This document shows positions 55,969-64,000 of a stretch of DNA of 64,000 bases, piece after piece (the stretch's first letter is position 1; each line of letters starts with the position of its first letter). Under the pieces are notes generated by a model, which was not told the DNA's origin, did not search any database, and saw nothing but the letters and a program-made list of their open reading frames with translations. Origin of the DNA: Pseudomonas graminis (GTDB taxonomy: Bacteria > Pseudomonadota > Gammaproteobacteria > Pseudomonadales > Pseudomonadaceae); NCBI RefSeq assembly GCF_004364335.1, contig NZ_SOCR01000006.1:281873-345872 (forward strand). The letters are read 5' to 3'. A program made the position numbers and the translations under genes.

Positions 55969-55978
55969 AGGTGCAACC
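55969..55978 (-). promoter_or_regulatory. PutA-type operator (inverted copy)
   Basis: On the minus strand the sequence GGTTGCACC, the same as the two copies near putA. It lies about 170 bases upstream of putP. Confidence 0.55.
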
Positions 55979-56147
55979 CGAAAGCCGGCATTCCCGGGCT
56001 TTTTTACAATTTAGATCAAAGTGCCATCGGCGCAGTATTTGCGGGAGATCCGCCCAATAGACCCGAGATTCAACGGGCACCCTGACCGGGCGAGCCACGG
56101 CCACATTGGCTCATTACAGGGCACTCTGGAAACACTTTGAAAAAAGC

Positions 56148-56167
56148 GGTTGCACCCGGTTGCACCC
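56148..56167 (+). promoter_or_regulatory. Tandem PutA-type operators
   Basis: GGTTGCACCC is repeated twice head to tail with a 10-bp period, one helical turn, 67 bases before the putA ATG. The core GTTGCA equals the PutA binding consensus known from E. coli and Salmonella. Autorepression by PutA, relieved by proline, is the expected logic. Confidence 0.65.
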
Positions 56168-56233
56168 TTTCGGTCCCACAGCTAATCTTGCCGCAGCTAA
56201 GCCACATGACCGTGGCTGTCATGAGGATAAGAA

Positions 56234-59200
56234 ATGGCCACCACCACCCTCGGTGTCAAACTCGACGACCCCACACGTGAGCGCTTGAAAGCGGCGGCGC
56301 ATTCCATTGACCGGACGCCCCACTGGCTGATCAAGCAGGCGATCTTCAATTATCTGGAGAAGCTCGAGGGCGGTGCGACCCTGAATGATCTCAGTGGTCA
56401 GGGTGGCAAAGACGCCGATGATCAGGGTGACCTGCCGACCGACAACGGCCATCAGGCATTTCTTGAATTCGCCGAAAGCATCCTCCCCCAGTCCGTCCTG
56501 CGTGCCGCGATCACCTCCGCCTACCGCCGTCCCGAGCCTGAAGTGGTGCCCATGCTCATTGAGCAGGCGCGCCTCCCTGCGCCGATGGCCGATGCCACCC
56601 ACAAGCTCGCGGCGTCAATCGCTGAAAAGCTGCGCAACCAGAAGAGCGCGGGTGGCCGCGCCGGCATCGTTCAGGGCCTGCTGCAGGAATTCTCGCTGTC
56701 ATCCCAGGAAGGCGTGGCGCTGATGTGCCTGGCCGAAGCCCTGCTGCGCATCCCCGACAAAGGCACCCGTGACGCGCTGATCCGCGACAAGATCAGCACC
56801 GGCAACTGGCACCCGCATCTGGGCAACAGCCCGTCGCTGTTCGTCAACGCCGCCACGTGGGGCCTGTTGCTGACCGGCAAACTGGTCAGCACCCATAACG
56901 AGGCCGGCCTGACCTCCTCGCTCAGCCGCATCATCGGCAAGTCCGGCGAGCCGATGATCCGCAAGGGCGTGGACATGGCCATGCGTCTGATGGGCGAGCA
57001 ATTCGTCACCGGCGAAACCATCGCTGAGGCTTTGGCCAACGCCAGCAAGTTCGAGGCGAAAGGTTTCCGGTACTCCTACGACATGCTCGGCGAAGCGGCG
57101 CTGACCGAGCACGACGCGCAGAAATACCTGGCGTCCTACGAGCAAGCCATTCACTCGATCGGAAAAGCGTCCCACGGCCGTGGCATCTATGAAGGCCCGG
57201 GCATTTCCATCAAGTTGTCCGCCCTGCACCCGCGTTACAGCCGGGCGCAATACGAGCGCGTGATGGATGAGTTGTACCCGCGCCTGCTGTCGCTGACCTT
57301 GCTGGCCAAGCAATACGATATCGGCCTGAACATCGACGCCGAAGAAGCCGATCGTCTGGAGCTGTCGCTGGATCTGCTCGAACGCCTGTGTTTCGAGCCG
57401 CAACTGACCGGCTGGAACGGCATCGGTTTTGTGATTCAGGCGTATCAGAAACGCTGCCCTTATGTGATCGACTACGTCATTGACCTGGCCCGCCGCAGCC
57501 GCCATCGCCTGATGATTCGTCTGGTCAAAGGCGCGTACTGGGACAGTGAAATCAAGCGCGCTCAGGTCGAAGGCCTGGAAGGCTATCCGGTCTACACGCG
57601 CAAGGTTTACACCGACGTTTCCTACATTGCCTGCGCACGCAAACTGCTGTCGGTGCCGGAAGTCATCTATCCGCAGTTCGCGACCCACAACGCCCACACG
57701 TTGTCGGCCATTTACCACATCGCCGGTCAGAACTATTACCCCGGTCAGTACGAGTTCCAGTGCCTGCACGGCATGGGCGAGCCCTTGTATGAACAGGTCG
57801 TGGGCAAAGTTGCCGACGGCAAGCTGAACCGACCGTGCCGCGTGTACGCACCGGTCGGCACCCACGAAACGCTGCTGGCGTATCTGGTGCGTCGACTGCT
57901 GGAAAACGGCGCCAACACGTCCTTCGTCAACCGCATTGCCGACCAGTCGATTTCGATACAGGAATTGGTGGCCGACCCAGTGTCCAGCATCGAGCGCATG
58001 GCCACCCAGGAAGGCGGCTTCGGCCTGCCGCATCCACGCATTCCGTTGCCGCGCGACCTGTACGGCAGTGAGCGCGCCAACTCGGCCGGCATCGACATGG
58101 CCAACGAACATCGCCTCGCCTCGCTGTCTTCGGCCCTGCTCGCCACGGCGCACAACGACTGGAAGGCCGGCCCCATGCTGGGCAGCCCGGTCAGCGCTGG
58201 GACTGAAACGCCGGTCCTGAACCCGTCCGATCGGCGTGACGTGGTCGGTCACGTGCAGGAAGCGAATCTGGAGGACGTCGATAATGCCCTGCTCAGCGCC
58301 CTCAGCGCCGGACCGATCTGGCAAGCAACACCGCCCGCCGAACGTGCCGCGATCCTTGAGCGTGCCGCCGACCTGATGGAAGCCGAAATACAACCGTTGA
58401 TGGGCCTGCTGGCTCGCGAAGCCGGCAAGACGTTCGCCAACGCCATCGCCGAAGTGCGCGAGGCGGTGGATTTCCTGCGTTACTACGCGGTACAGGCGCG
58501 CAACGATTTCAGCAACGATGCTCACCGCCCTCTGGGGCCAGTGGTGTGCATCAGCCCGTGGAACTTCCCGCTGGCGATCTTCAGCGGTCAGGTCGCGGCA
58601 GCGCTGGCGGCCGGCAACCCGGTACTCGCCAAACCCGCCGAACAGACACCGTTGATTGCCGCACAGGCCGTCCGCATTCTGCTCGAAGCCGGTATTCCCG
58701 AAGGCGTGGTGCAACTGCTGCCGGGCCGCGGTGAAACGGTCGGCGCGCGGCTGGTCGGCGATGATCGCGTCAAGGGCGTCATGTTCACCGGCTCCACCGA
58801 AGTTGCGCGTTTGCTGCAACGCAACGTCGCCGGCCGTCTCGATGCCCAGGGCCGGCCGATTCCGCTGATCGCTGAAACCGGCGGCCAGAACGCGATGATC
58901 GTCGATTCCTCGGCCCTGACCGAACAAGTGGTCATCGATGTAGTGTCTTCGGCGTTCGACAGCGCCGGCCAACGCTGCTCCGCGCTTCGTGTGCTGTGCT
59001 TGCAGGAAGATTCCGCGGACCGCGTCATCGAGATGCTCAAAGGTGCAATGGCCGAGAGCCGCCTCGGTAACCCGGAGCGCCTGTCCGTGGACATTGGCCC
59101 GGTGATCGATCAGGACGCCAAGGCCGGTATCGAGAAACACATTCAGGCGATGCGTGACAAGGGCCGCAGCGTGTATCAGGTCGCCATTGCCGACAGCGAC

Positions 59201-60187
59201 GAGATCAAGCGCGGCACCTACGTGATGCCGACGCTGATTGAACTGGACAGCTTCGACGAGCTGCAACGGGAAATCTTCGGCCCGGTGCTGCACGTCGTGC
59301 GTTACAAGCGCCGTGAGCTGGATCAACTGATCGCACAGATCAACGCTTCCGGGTACGGCCTGACACTGGGCGTCCACACACGCATCGACGAGACCATTGC
59401 CAAGGTCATCGACAACGTCAACGCCGGCAACATGTACGTCAACCGCAACATCGTTGGCGCTGTGGTGGGTGTGCAACCGTTCGGTGGCGAAGGTTTGTCG
59501 GGCACCGGTCCGAAAGCCGGCGGCCCGCTCTACCTGTACCGTTTGCTGTCGACGCGTCCCGCCGATGCCGTGCAGAAATCCTTCGCCGCCCGCGATGCCC
59601 AACAGGCGCCGGACACCCGCATGCAAGAGGCGATGCTAAAGCCGCTGAATGCGCTCAAGGCCTGGGCAGGTAGTCAGCAACTCAGCGACCTGGAAGCGCT
59701 GTGCAGCCAGTTCGCCGAGCAATCCCAAAGCGGCGTGACCCGCACGCTCATGGGCCCGACCGGTGAGCGCAACAGCTACAGCATCCTGCCGCGTGAGCAC
59801 GTGTTGTGCCTGGCCGAGGACGAGACGGATCTGCTGGCGCAACTGGCCGCCGTGATGGCAGTGGGCAGTACAGCGATCGTGCCGGACGTTGAGCCGGGTA
59901 AGTCGCTGCGTAACCGCCTGCCGAAGGACGTGCAGTCGCGCATCAAGCTGGTCGCTGACTGGAACAAGGATGAGGTCGCCATCGATGCGGTATTGCACCA
60001 TGGTGATTCCGATCAGCTGCGCGCCATCTGCGAACAGGTCGCTCAACGCGGCGGCGCTATTGTCGGCGTTCACGGTTTGTCCAAAGGCGAAACCAACATT
60101 GCGCTGGAGCGTCTGGTGATCGAACGTGCGCTGAGCGTCAACACTGCCGCAGCGGGCGGTAACGCGAGCCTCATGACAATCGGGTAA
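56234..60187 (+). CDS. putA: Trifunctional PutA: transcriptional repressor, proline dehydrogenase and P5C dehydrogenase
   Basis: A 1317-residue protein, the length of trifunctional PutAs. Residues 1-45 (MATTTLGVKLDDPTRERLK) form the ribbon-helix-helix DNA-binding domain. The FAD proline dehydrogenase follows (about 190-570; for example EGPGISIKLSALHPRY, INIDAEEADRLEL-like NIDAEEADRLE, RLVKGAYWDSEIK). The aldehyde dehydrogenase follows from about 640 (ISPWNFPLAIFSGQ, FTGSTEVA, AETGGQNAM, catalytic C915 in GQRCSALR). It oxidises proline to glutamate in two steps, channelling P5C, and represses the put genes when proline is low. Start ATG 56234 after GAGGATAAG. Confidence 0.97.
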   Translation: MATTTLGVKLDDPTRERLKAAAHSIDRTPHWLIKQAIFNYLEKLEGGATLNDLSGQGGKDADDQGDLPTDNGHQAFLEFAESILPQSVLRAAITSAYRRPEPEVVPMLIEQARLPAPMADATHKLAASIAEKLRNQKSAGGRAGIVQGLLQEFSLSSQEGVALMCLAEALLRIPDKGTRDALIRDKISTGNWHPHLGNSPSLFVNAATWGLLLTGKLVSTHNEAGLTSSLSRIIGKSGEPMIRKGVDMAMRLMGEQFVTGETIAEALANASKFEAKGFRYSYDMLGEAALTEHDAQKYLASYEQAIHSIGKASHGRGIYEGPGISIKLSALHPRYSRAQYERVMDELYPRLLSLTLLAKQYDIGLNIDAEEADRLELSLDLLERLCFEPQLTGWNGIGFVIQAYQKRCPYVIDYVIDLARRSRHRLMIRLVKGAYWDSEIKRAQVEGLEGYPVYTRKVYTDVSYIACARKLLSVPEVIYPQFATHNAHTLSAIYHIAGQNYYPGQYEFQCLHGMGEPLYEQVVGKVADGKLNRPCRVYAPVGTHETLLAYLVRRLLENGANTSFVNRIADQSISIQELVADPVSSIERMATQEGGFGLPHPRIPLPRDLYGSERANSAGIDMANEHRLASLSSALLATAHNDWKAGPMLGSPVSAGTETPVLNPSDRRDVVGHVQEANLEDVDNALLSALSAGPIWQATPPAERAAILERAADLMEAEIQPLMGLLAREAGKTFANAIAEVREAVDFLRYYAVQARNDFSNDAHRPLGPVVCISPWNFPLAIFSGQVAAALAAGNPVLAKPAEQTPLIAAQAVRILLEAGIPEGVVQLLPGRGETVGARLVGDDRVKGVMFTGSTEVARLLQRNVAGRLDAQGRPIPLIAETGGQNAMIVDSSALTEQVVIDVVSSAFDSAGQRCSALRVLCLQEDSADRVIEMLKGAMAESRLGNPERLSVDIGPVIDQDAKAGIEKHIQAMRDKGRSVYQVAIADSDEIKRGTYVMPTLIELDSFDELQREIFGPVLHVVRYKRRELDQLIAQINASGYGLTLGVHTRIDETIAKVIDNVNAGNMYVNRNIVGAVVGVQPFGGEGLSGTGPKAGGPLYLYRLLSTRPADAVQKSFAARDAQQAPDTRMQEAMLKPLNALKAWAGSQQLSDLEALCSQFAEQSQSGVTRTLMGPTGERNSYSILPREHVLCLAEDETDLLAQLAAVMAVGSTAIVPDVEPGKSLRNRLPKDVQSRIKLVADWNKDEVAIDAVLHHGDSDQLRAICEQVAQRGGAIVGVHGLSKGETNIALERLVIERALSVNTAAAGGNASLMTIG

Positions 60188-60198
60188 CTCAGCATCAT

Positions 60199-60287
60199 TG
60201 CAGGAGCACGCTTGCCCGCGAATGCATTCGGTCAGACACCCCAGCAGTGTTTGACCTGAAGCGTTCGCGGGCAAGCGGTCCCACAGT
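60199..60287. repeat. REPIN (GCGCGCTTGCCCGCG type), inverted pair
   Basis: Arms GGAGCACGCTTGCCCGCG and CGCGGGCAAGCGGTCC. The left and right ends are slightly diverged. The interior has GGTCAG...TTGACC. It lies between putA and the acyl-CoA dehydrogenase gene. Confidence 0.8.
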
Positions 60288-60403
60288 GAATTCGGTATGC
60301 CTGCCTTGATCGTTTGATACCTCCATCACCCGTATCAATCATCCTGTTCACCCCTCCCCCTCGCCTCTAGACTCGACGGCATCCCCAAGAAAGGTACGCT
60401 GCC

Positions 60404-62206
60404 ATGTCCGAGACGCTGCTCAGTTCCCGCAATCTGGCTTTCGAGCTGTATGAAGTGCTGGACGCCGAGGCGCTGACCCGGCGCGAGCGTTTTTCCGAGC
60501 ACAGTCGGGAAACCTTCGATGCTGCGATCAGCACGGCGCGCAGCATCGCGGAAAAGTACTTCGCACCTCACAACCGCAAAAATGACGAGAACGAGCCGCG
60601 CTATGAGAACGGCGCAGCGGTGCTGATCCCGGAAGTGAAACCCGCCGTGGATGCCTTTCTGGAAGCCGGTTTTCTCAACGCCGCCCGGGACTTCGAAGCG
60701 GGCGGCATGCAGCTGCCGACGTTACTGTCCCAGGCCTGCTTTGCCCATTTCCAGTCAGCAAACACCGCGACGTCGTCCTACCCCTTCCTCACCATGGGCG
60801 CGGCGAATCTCATTGAAAACTTCGGCACCGACGAGCAAAAGCGGCGCTTTCTGCAACCGATGATCGAGGGTCGTTTCTTCGGCACCATGGCCTTGACCGA
60901 ACCCCACGCCGGCTCTTCGCTGTCAGACATTCGCACACGCGCCGAGCCCGCCGAAGATGGCAGCTATCACCTGCGCGGCAACAAGATTTTTATCTCGGGC
61001 GGCGATCACCCGCTTTCTGAAAACATCGTTCATCTGGTGCTGGCCAAACTGCCCGACGCACCGGCGGGGGTGAAAGGCATTTCACTGTTCATCGTCCCCA
61101 AGTTTCTGGTCAACGACGACGGCAGCCTCGGCGAGCGCAACGATGTCATCCTGGCCGGGCTGTTTCACAAGATGGGCTGGCGCGGCACCACCTCTACTGC
61201 GCTGAACTTCGGCGACAACGGCAACTGCGTCGGCTACCTCGTGGGCAAGCCCCATCAGGGCCTGAGCTGCATGTTCCAGATGATGAACGAGGCACGTATC
61301 GGTGTCGGCATGGGCGCAGTCATGCTGGGTTACGCCGGTTACCTGTACTCACTGGAATACGCCCGCGAGCGACCCCAAGGCCGGCTTCCCGACAGCAAAT
61401 CACCGGACGGCTCGCCGGTTTCGATCATTCAGCACGCCGACGTCAAACGCATGCTGTTGACCCAAAAAGCCTACGTCGAGGGCTCGTTCGACCTGGGCCT
61501 GTACGCTGCTCGCCTGTTCGACGACACACAAACGGGCGAAAGCGAGGAGGCGCGAAAACACGCCCACGAGCTGCTTGATCTGCTGACGCCCATCGTCAAA
61601 TCCTGGCCCTCGGAGTTTTGCCTGAAGGCCAACGAACTGGCCATCCAGGTTCTCGGCGGCCATGGCTATACGCGCGATTACCCGGTCGAGCAGTACTACC
61701 GCGACAACCGCCTGAACCCGATTCATGAGGGCACCCACGGCATTCAGTCGCTGGATCTTCTGGGCCGCAAACTGGCCCAGAACGGCGGCGCCGGTCTCAA
61801 ACAACTGATTCGCCTGATCGCTGACACCTGTGAGCGCGCGCAGGCCCATGAATCGCTGACCGCTCTGCGACAGCCGCTGGAGCAATTGGTCGCCCGGCTG
61901 CAAGCGGTCACCCTCGGCCTGCTCACCGACCTGAGCCAGGGCAAGGTCAACGCGACACTGGCCAATTCCGCGCTGTACATGAAGGCGTTCGGGCACGCGG
62001 TGATTGGCTGGCGCTGGCTGGAACAGGCGATCCGCGCCCAAGAGGGATTGGAGAAGAACAACGATGCCGACACTGACTTCTACAAGGGCAAGTTGCAGGC
62101 AGCCCGGTACTTCCTGACGTGGGAAGTCCCGGGCTGCCATCACGAACTGGCCATTCTCGAACGGCGGGATGACGCTTGCCTCTCCATGCGGGAAAACTGG
62201 TTTTGA
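60404..62206 (+). CDS. Acyl-CoA dehydrogenase
   Basis: A 600-residue member of the larger acyl-CoA dehydrogenase type with an extra N-terminal segment and a C-terminal extension. Seen: FFGTMALTEPHAGSSLSDI (FAD/substrate motif), MNEARIGVGMGAVMLGYAGY, QVLGGHGYTRDYPVEQYYRD and IHEGTHGIQ with the catalytic base E442. It makes the first alpha-beta oxidation of an acyl-CoA, passing electrons to ETF. The chain length is not evident. Start ATG 60404 after AAGAAAGG. It is single, between a REPIN and the convergent toxin gene. Confidence 0.9.
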   Translation: MSETLLSSRNLAFELYEVLDAEALTRRERFSEHSRETFDAAISTARSIAEKYFAPHNRKNDENEPRYENGAAVLIPEVKPAVDAFLEAGFLNAARDFEAGGMQLPTLLSQACFAHFQSANTATSSYPFLTMGAANLIENFGTDEQKRRFLQPMIEGRFFGTMALTEPHAGSSLSDIRTRAEPAEDGSYHLRGNKIFISGGDHPLSENIVHLVLAKLPDAPAGVKGISLFIVPKFLVNDDGSLGERNDVILAGLFHKMGWRGTTSTALNFGDNGNCVGYLVGKPHQGLSCMFQMMNEARIGVGMGAVMLGYAGYLYSLEYARERPQGRLPDSKSPDGSPVSIIQHADVKRMLLTQKAYVEGSFDLGLYAARLFDDTQTGESEEARKHAHELLDLLTPIVKSWPSEFCLKANELAIQVLGGHGYTRDYPVEQYYRDNRLNPIHEGTHGIQSLDLLGRKLAQNGGAGLKQLIRLIADTCERAQAHESLTALRQPLEQLVARLQAVTLGLLTDLSQGKVNATLANSALYMKAFGHAVIGWRWLEQAIRAQEGLEKNNDADTDFYKGKLQAARYFLTWEVPGCHHELAILERRDDACLSMRENWF

Positions 62207-62226
62207 GCGATAGAATTCCTGGGTTG

Positions 62227-64000
62227 TTACAAGGTTGAGAGGGGGAAGAAGAAGTCCGTCAACGCCTTCGCGTCACTGCCCAGTCGGGCGGCATACTGTT
62301 CGCGACTGAAAGCCTCCCCGGTACGCAGGTCGAGCAGCTTGCGCCCCTCTACAGGCCCTCCGATCTCGCGCAACTGCACTTTCATGAATTGATAAAACGT
62401 CCCCAGGACGTGCTCGATGCTGTCGATCTGAAAGTAATGGCCTGGCAGAAAAATAGCTTCAGCCTCCTCCGGGTTTGCCGAAAACGGAGCAATGGGTGCG
62501 GCACCGATGTAGCTTTTTTCGGGTAACACAAAGACCACGCTTGTGTCGTCGAAGCGGATCGGCTCATTCGTCGCGCTGGCGTGCAACCCAGCCTGGTTAC
62601 TGGCGAACGTCCGTGCCACGTAGGGGTTCTCGCTGAAGGAGGTGATGTCGGTATTAACGAGTACATCCCCCGCCTGAACGTCGCCGGTACGAAAAAAAGC
62701 CCCGGACGTCCCTCGGGCGCCGCTGCCACCCCTATAAAGCGCCACGTCATTGTTGATGCCCACGACGGTGACGTCTTCTACAAGCCGGCTGAGCATTGCC
62801 ACCTGATCAGGATATTTCGGCACCCCGGTGCGCAAAAACTGGTTATACGCTTCATCATCGTGGGTGTAGGCCGTGATGTTCGACGCGAAGTACTCCCCCT
62901 CCGCGGTGCGATATACCCGATGCCTGGCCCCCCACTCATCAAAGTGGACGTCTTCACCTTCCGAGTCGGAAGCGACGACCTCCTGCGGGTCCATCCGGTA
63001 CACCTCGACTATGGCTTCCTGACGTGCAAGCGCGGCTTCGGAATAGAGCTTTTCGTCGAACAGGTTCAACTGCATGAAACGATCCCAGAAGGCAGACTGA
63101 ACGGGGATAAACCGTGGCGGACCGGAAGCGCCGGCTGCGACGCTGTCCATCGGCATGCCGCCCGCCAACCCCGGCGCAGGCAGTCGTTGCCAGTAACCGT
63201 CTGCGCTGAGCACCACCGGACAGCGACCGTTGAAAGCGAATGGATTGTCTGAATCGACAATCACCCAGCTTCCGAGACGCTCATCGAAACTTACGCGATG
63301 GGCCTCGCGTCCGATCGTCACCCACGTCTCGCCATCCCCTAACGGATAAGTGCCTTGAAAACGCCCTTCCTGGGCTGCAGGCAGTTGCGACTCAAGCACG
63401 AAGTCGCCCGGCATGCCTGACAGCGGGTTGGCGGGCAACTCAACCGGGGGCGGGCTCATCGGTGGCCAAGCCGTGTTGACACCCGCTCCCATGCGCATCA
63501 ACAAAGGTAAATTGAATAAAAGGTAGATCGCGCTGCTGATCGCGCTCTGGACACCGAGGCGACGCTGGGCGTAGGTTCTTGCGCTCACGGCCTGATCGAT
63601 GCTCAGGCCGATACTGGCGGCACCGGCACCCACAACCGCCAGCGCCATCGGCCAGCCCAGTGGCGCAAGGTTGCCAAATACCGAAAGGAAGGCGTTCAGA
63701 TAACCCAGCCAAATCTGTTTGCGCAGGTCGGCGTTGCTGGTCAACAAGGTGGTTGCGTCATCGATCATGTCGCGGCGCGCGACGTCGCGCAGATAAACGA
63801 ATGGATCACCCGGAATGTGCTCGCCGGTTCGATTGACGAGTCGATCCGTGCCGTCAAGATCTTGAGCTCGGCTCAAGAGCTGCGCCACGTCGCGCTGAAA
63901 GGCATCGCGATGCGTTAGCCAGTCGCTCGATGACCGCAAAAAACGGGTGCAGATGGATGCGCGGGTCCTCAAGGAAAGAAACTGCCCCTTGAGCCACTGG
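62227..64000 (-). CDS. Modular toxin with C-terminal R-S-E ADP-ribosyltransferase domain (5' end outside window)
   Basis: The frame is open to base 64000, so the N-terminus is missing; 591 codons are seen. A TTG at 63972 is in frame but is not a convincing start, since coding continues upstream. The hydrophobic region (about 63720-63480; for example LAPLGWPMALAVVGAGAAS) is followed by a beta-rich module (about 63345-63210, with WVIVDSDNPFAFNG) shared with the 1208-7258 toxin. The C-terminal part has the three ADP-ribosyltransferase motifs: R in ALYRGG (62731-62733), S-F-S in DITSFSENPYVARTF (62632-62640), and E-A-E in EEAEAIFLPGHYFQI (62458-62466). It should move ADP-ribose from NAD+ onto a host protein, with ExE suggesting arginine as acceptor. 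No immunity gene is adjacent. Delivery and target unknown. Confidence 0.82.
   Translation of the reverse strand, partial: QWLKGQFLSLRTRASICTRFLRSSSDWLTHRDAFQRDVAQLLSRAQDLDGTDRLVNRTGEHIPGDPFVYLRDVARRDMIDDATTLLTSNADLRKQIWLGYLNAFLSVFGNLAPLGWPMALAVVGAGAASIGLSIDQAVSARTYAQRRLGVQSAISSAIYLLFNLPLLMRMGAGVNTAWPPMSPPPVELPANPLSGMPGDFVLESQLPAAQEGRFQGTYPLGDGETWVTIGREAHRVSFDERLGSWVIVDSDNPFAFNGRCPVVLSADGYWQRLPAPGLAGGMPMDSVAAGASGPPRFIPVQSAFWDRFMQLNLFDEKLYSEAALARQEAIVEVYRMDPQEVVASDSEGEDVHFDEWGARHRVYRTAEGEYFASNITAYTHDDEAYNQFLRTGVPKYPDQVAMLSRLVEDVTVVGINNDVALYRGGSGARGTSGAFFRTGDVQAGDVLVNTDITSFSENPYVARTFASNQAGLHASATNEPIRFDDTSVVFVLPEKSYIGAAPIAPFSANPEEAEAIFLPGHYFQIDSIEHVLGTFYQFMKVQLREIGGPVEGRKLLDLRTGEAFSREQYAARLGSDAKALTDFFFPLSTL

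Larger units (their letters stand above)
55804..56233. other. putP-putA divergent control region
   Basis: 430 bases, no gene. It contains three PutA-type GGTTGCAC boxes (one inverted near putP, two in tandem near putA) and an AT-richer stretch near 56005-56030. The TTGCA-type boxes are those bound by the PutA repressor in enteric bacteria. Confidence 0.55.

Noticed and set aside
56699..59626. 975-codon frame opposite putA
   Set aside because: Antisense shadow; putA has full domain support on the other strand.
63930..63972. TTG at 63972 as the start of the second toxin
   Set aside because: The frame remains open and coding-like up to the window edge, so the real start lies outside the window.
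1..64000. CRISPR arrays, tRNA/rRNA genes, prophage or insertion sequences
   Set aside because: No regular spacer-repeat pattern, no tRNA cloverleaf or rRNA stretch and no transposase or integrase genes were seen; the repeated elements are REPs.

Overview
This is a GC-rich chromosomal stretch of a Pseudomonas. The evidence is gene order: an LPS-core block followed by glnE, aceE, aceF, dipA and msrA matches the backbone known from P. aeruginosa (PA5005-PA5018), and gbdR, sdaB, cbcXWV, betI, betB and betA match PA5380-PA5372. Intergenic gaps are filled with Pseudomonas-type REP/REPIN repeats. No tRNA, rRNA, CRISPR array, insertion sequence or phage gene was seen.

Layout. 1-825: cut end of a carbamoyltransferase (wapO-like). 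1208-7258: a very large orphan toxin gene. 7263-14422: leftward, mostly overlapping LPS inner-core operon (waaF, waaC, waaG, waaP and three kinase-like genes). 14669-17620: glnE. 18005-22468: aceEF (pyruvate dehydrogenase). 22929-27456: dipA, msrA and rlmJ. 27788-38879: choline/glycine betaine island. The ABC importer CbcXWV brings choline in, BetA and BetB oxidise it to betaine, BetI represses, GbdR activates, and SdaB turns the serine formed at the end of betaine catabolism into pyruvate. 39124-53289: housekeeping and accessory genes (a TldD/E-type pair, an MFS exporter, dbpA, a flavoprotein, yccS, a periplasmic binding protein, a GNAT enzyme, a winged-helix protein, a YgjP-like metalloprotein and a GGDEF/EAL response regulator). 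53590-54261: PL7 alginate lyase. 54319-60187: divergent putP/putA proline catabolism pair. 60404-62206: acyl-CoA dehydrogenase. 62227-64000: 5'-truncated second toxin gene.

The most unusual content is the pair of large toxin-like proteins at the two ends. They share a hydrophobic segment and a beta-rich module, but carry different C-terminal effector domains. The first has two Tiki/EreA/PMT-C2-like hydrolase-fold domains, one apparently degenerate. The second has an R-S-E ADP-ribosyltransferase domain. This looks like a modular family in which a common delivery body carries exchangeable effectors.

Regulatory signals visible by eye include a sigma-54 promoter upstream of gbdR, a 21-bp-period direct repeat between sdaB and cbcX, a BetI-type palindrome upstream of betI, tandem PutA-type boxes in the put intergenic region, two FadR/GntR-type dyads upstream of aceE, and an intrinsic terminator inside the leader of rlmJ that may mark a small RNA or attenuator.
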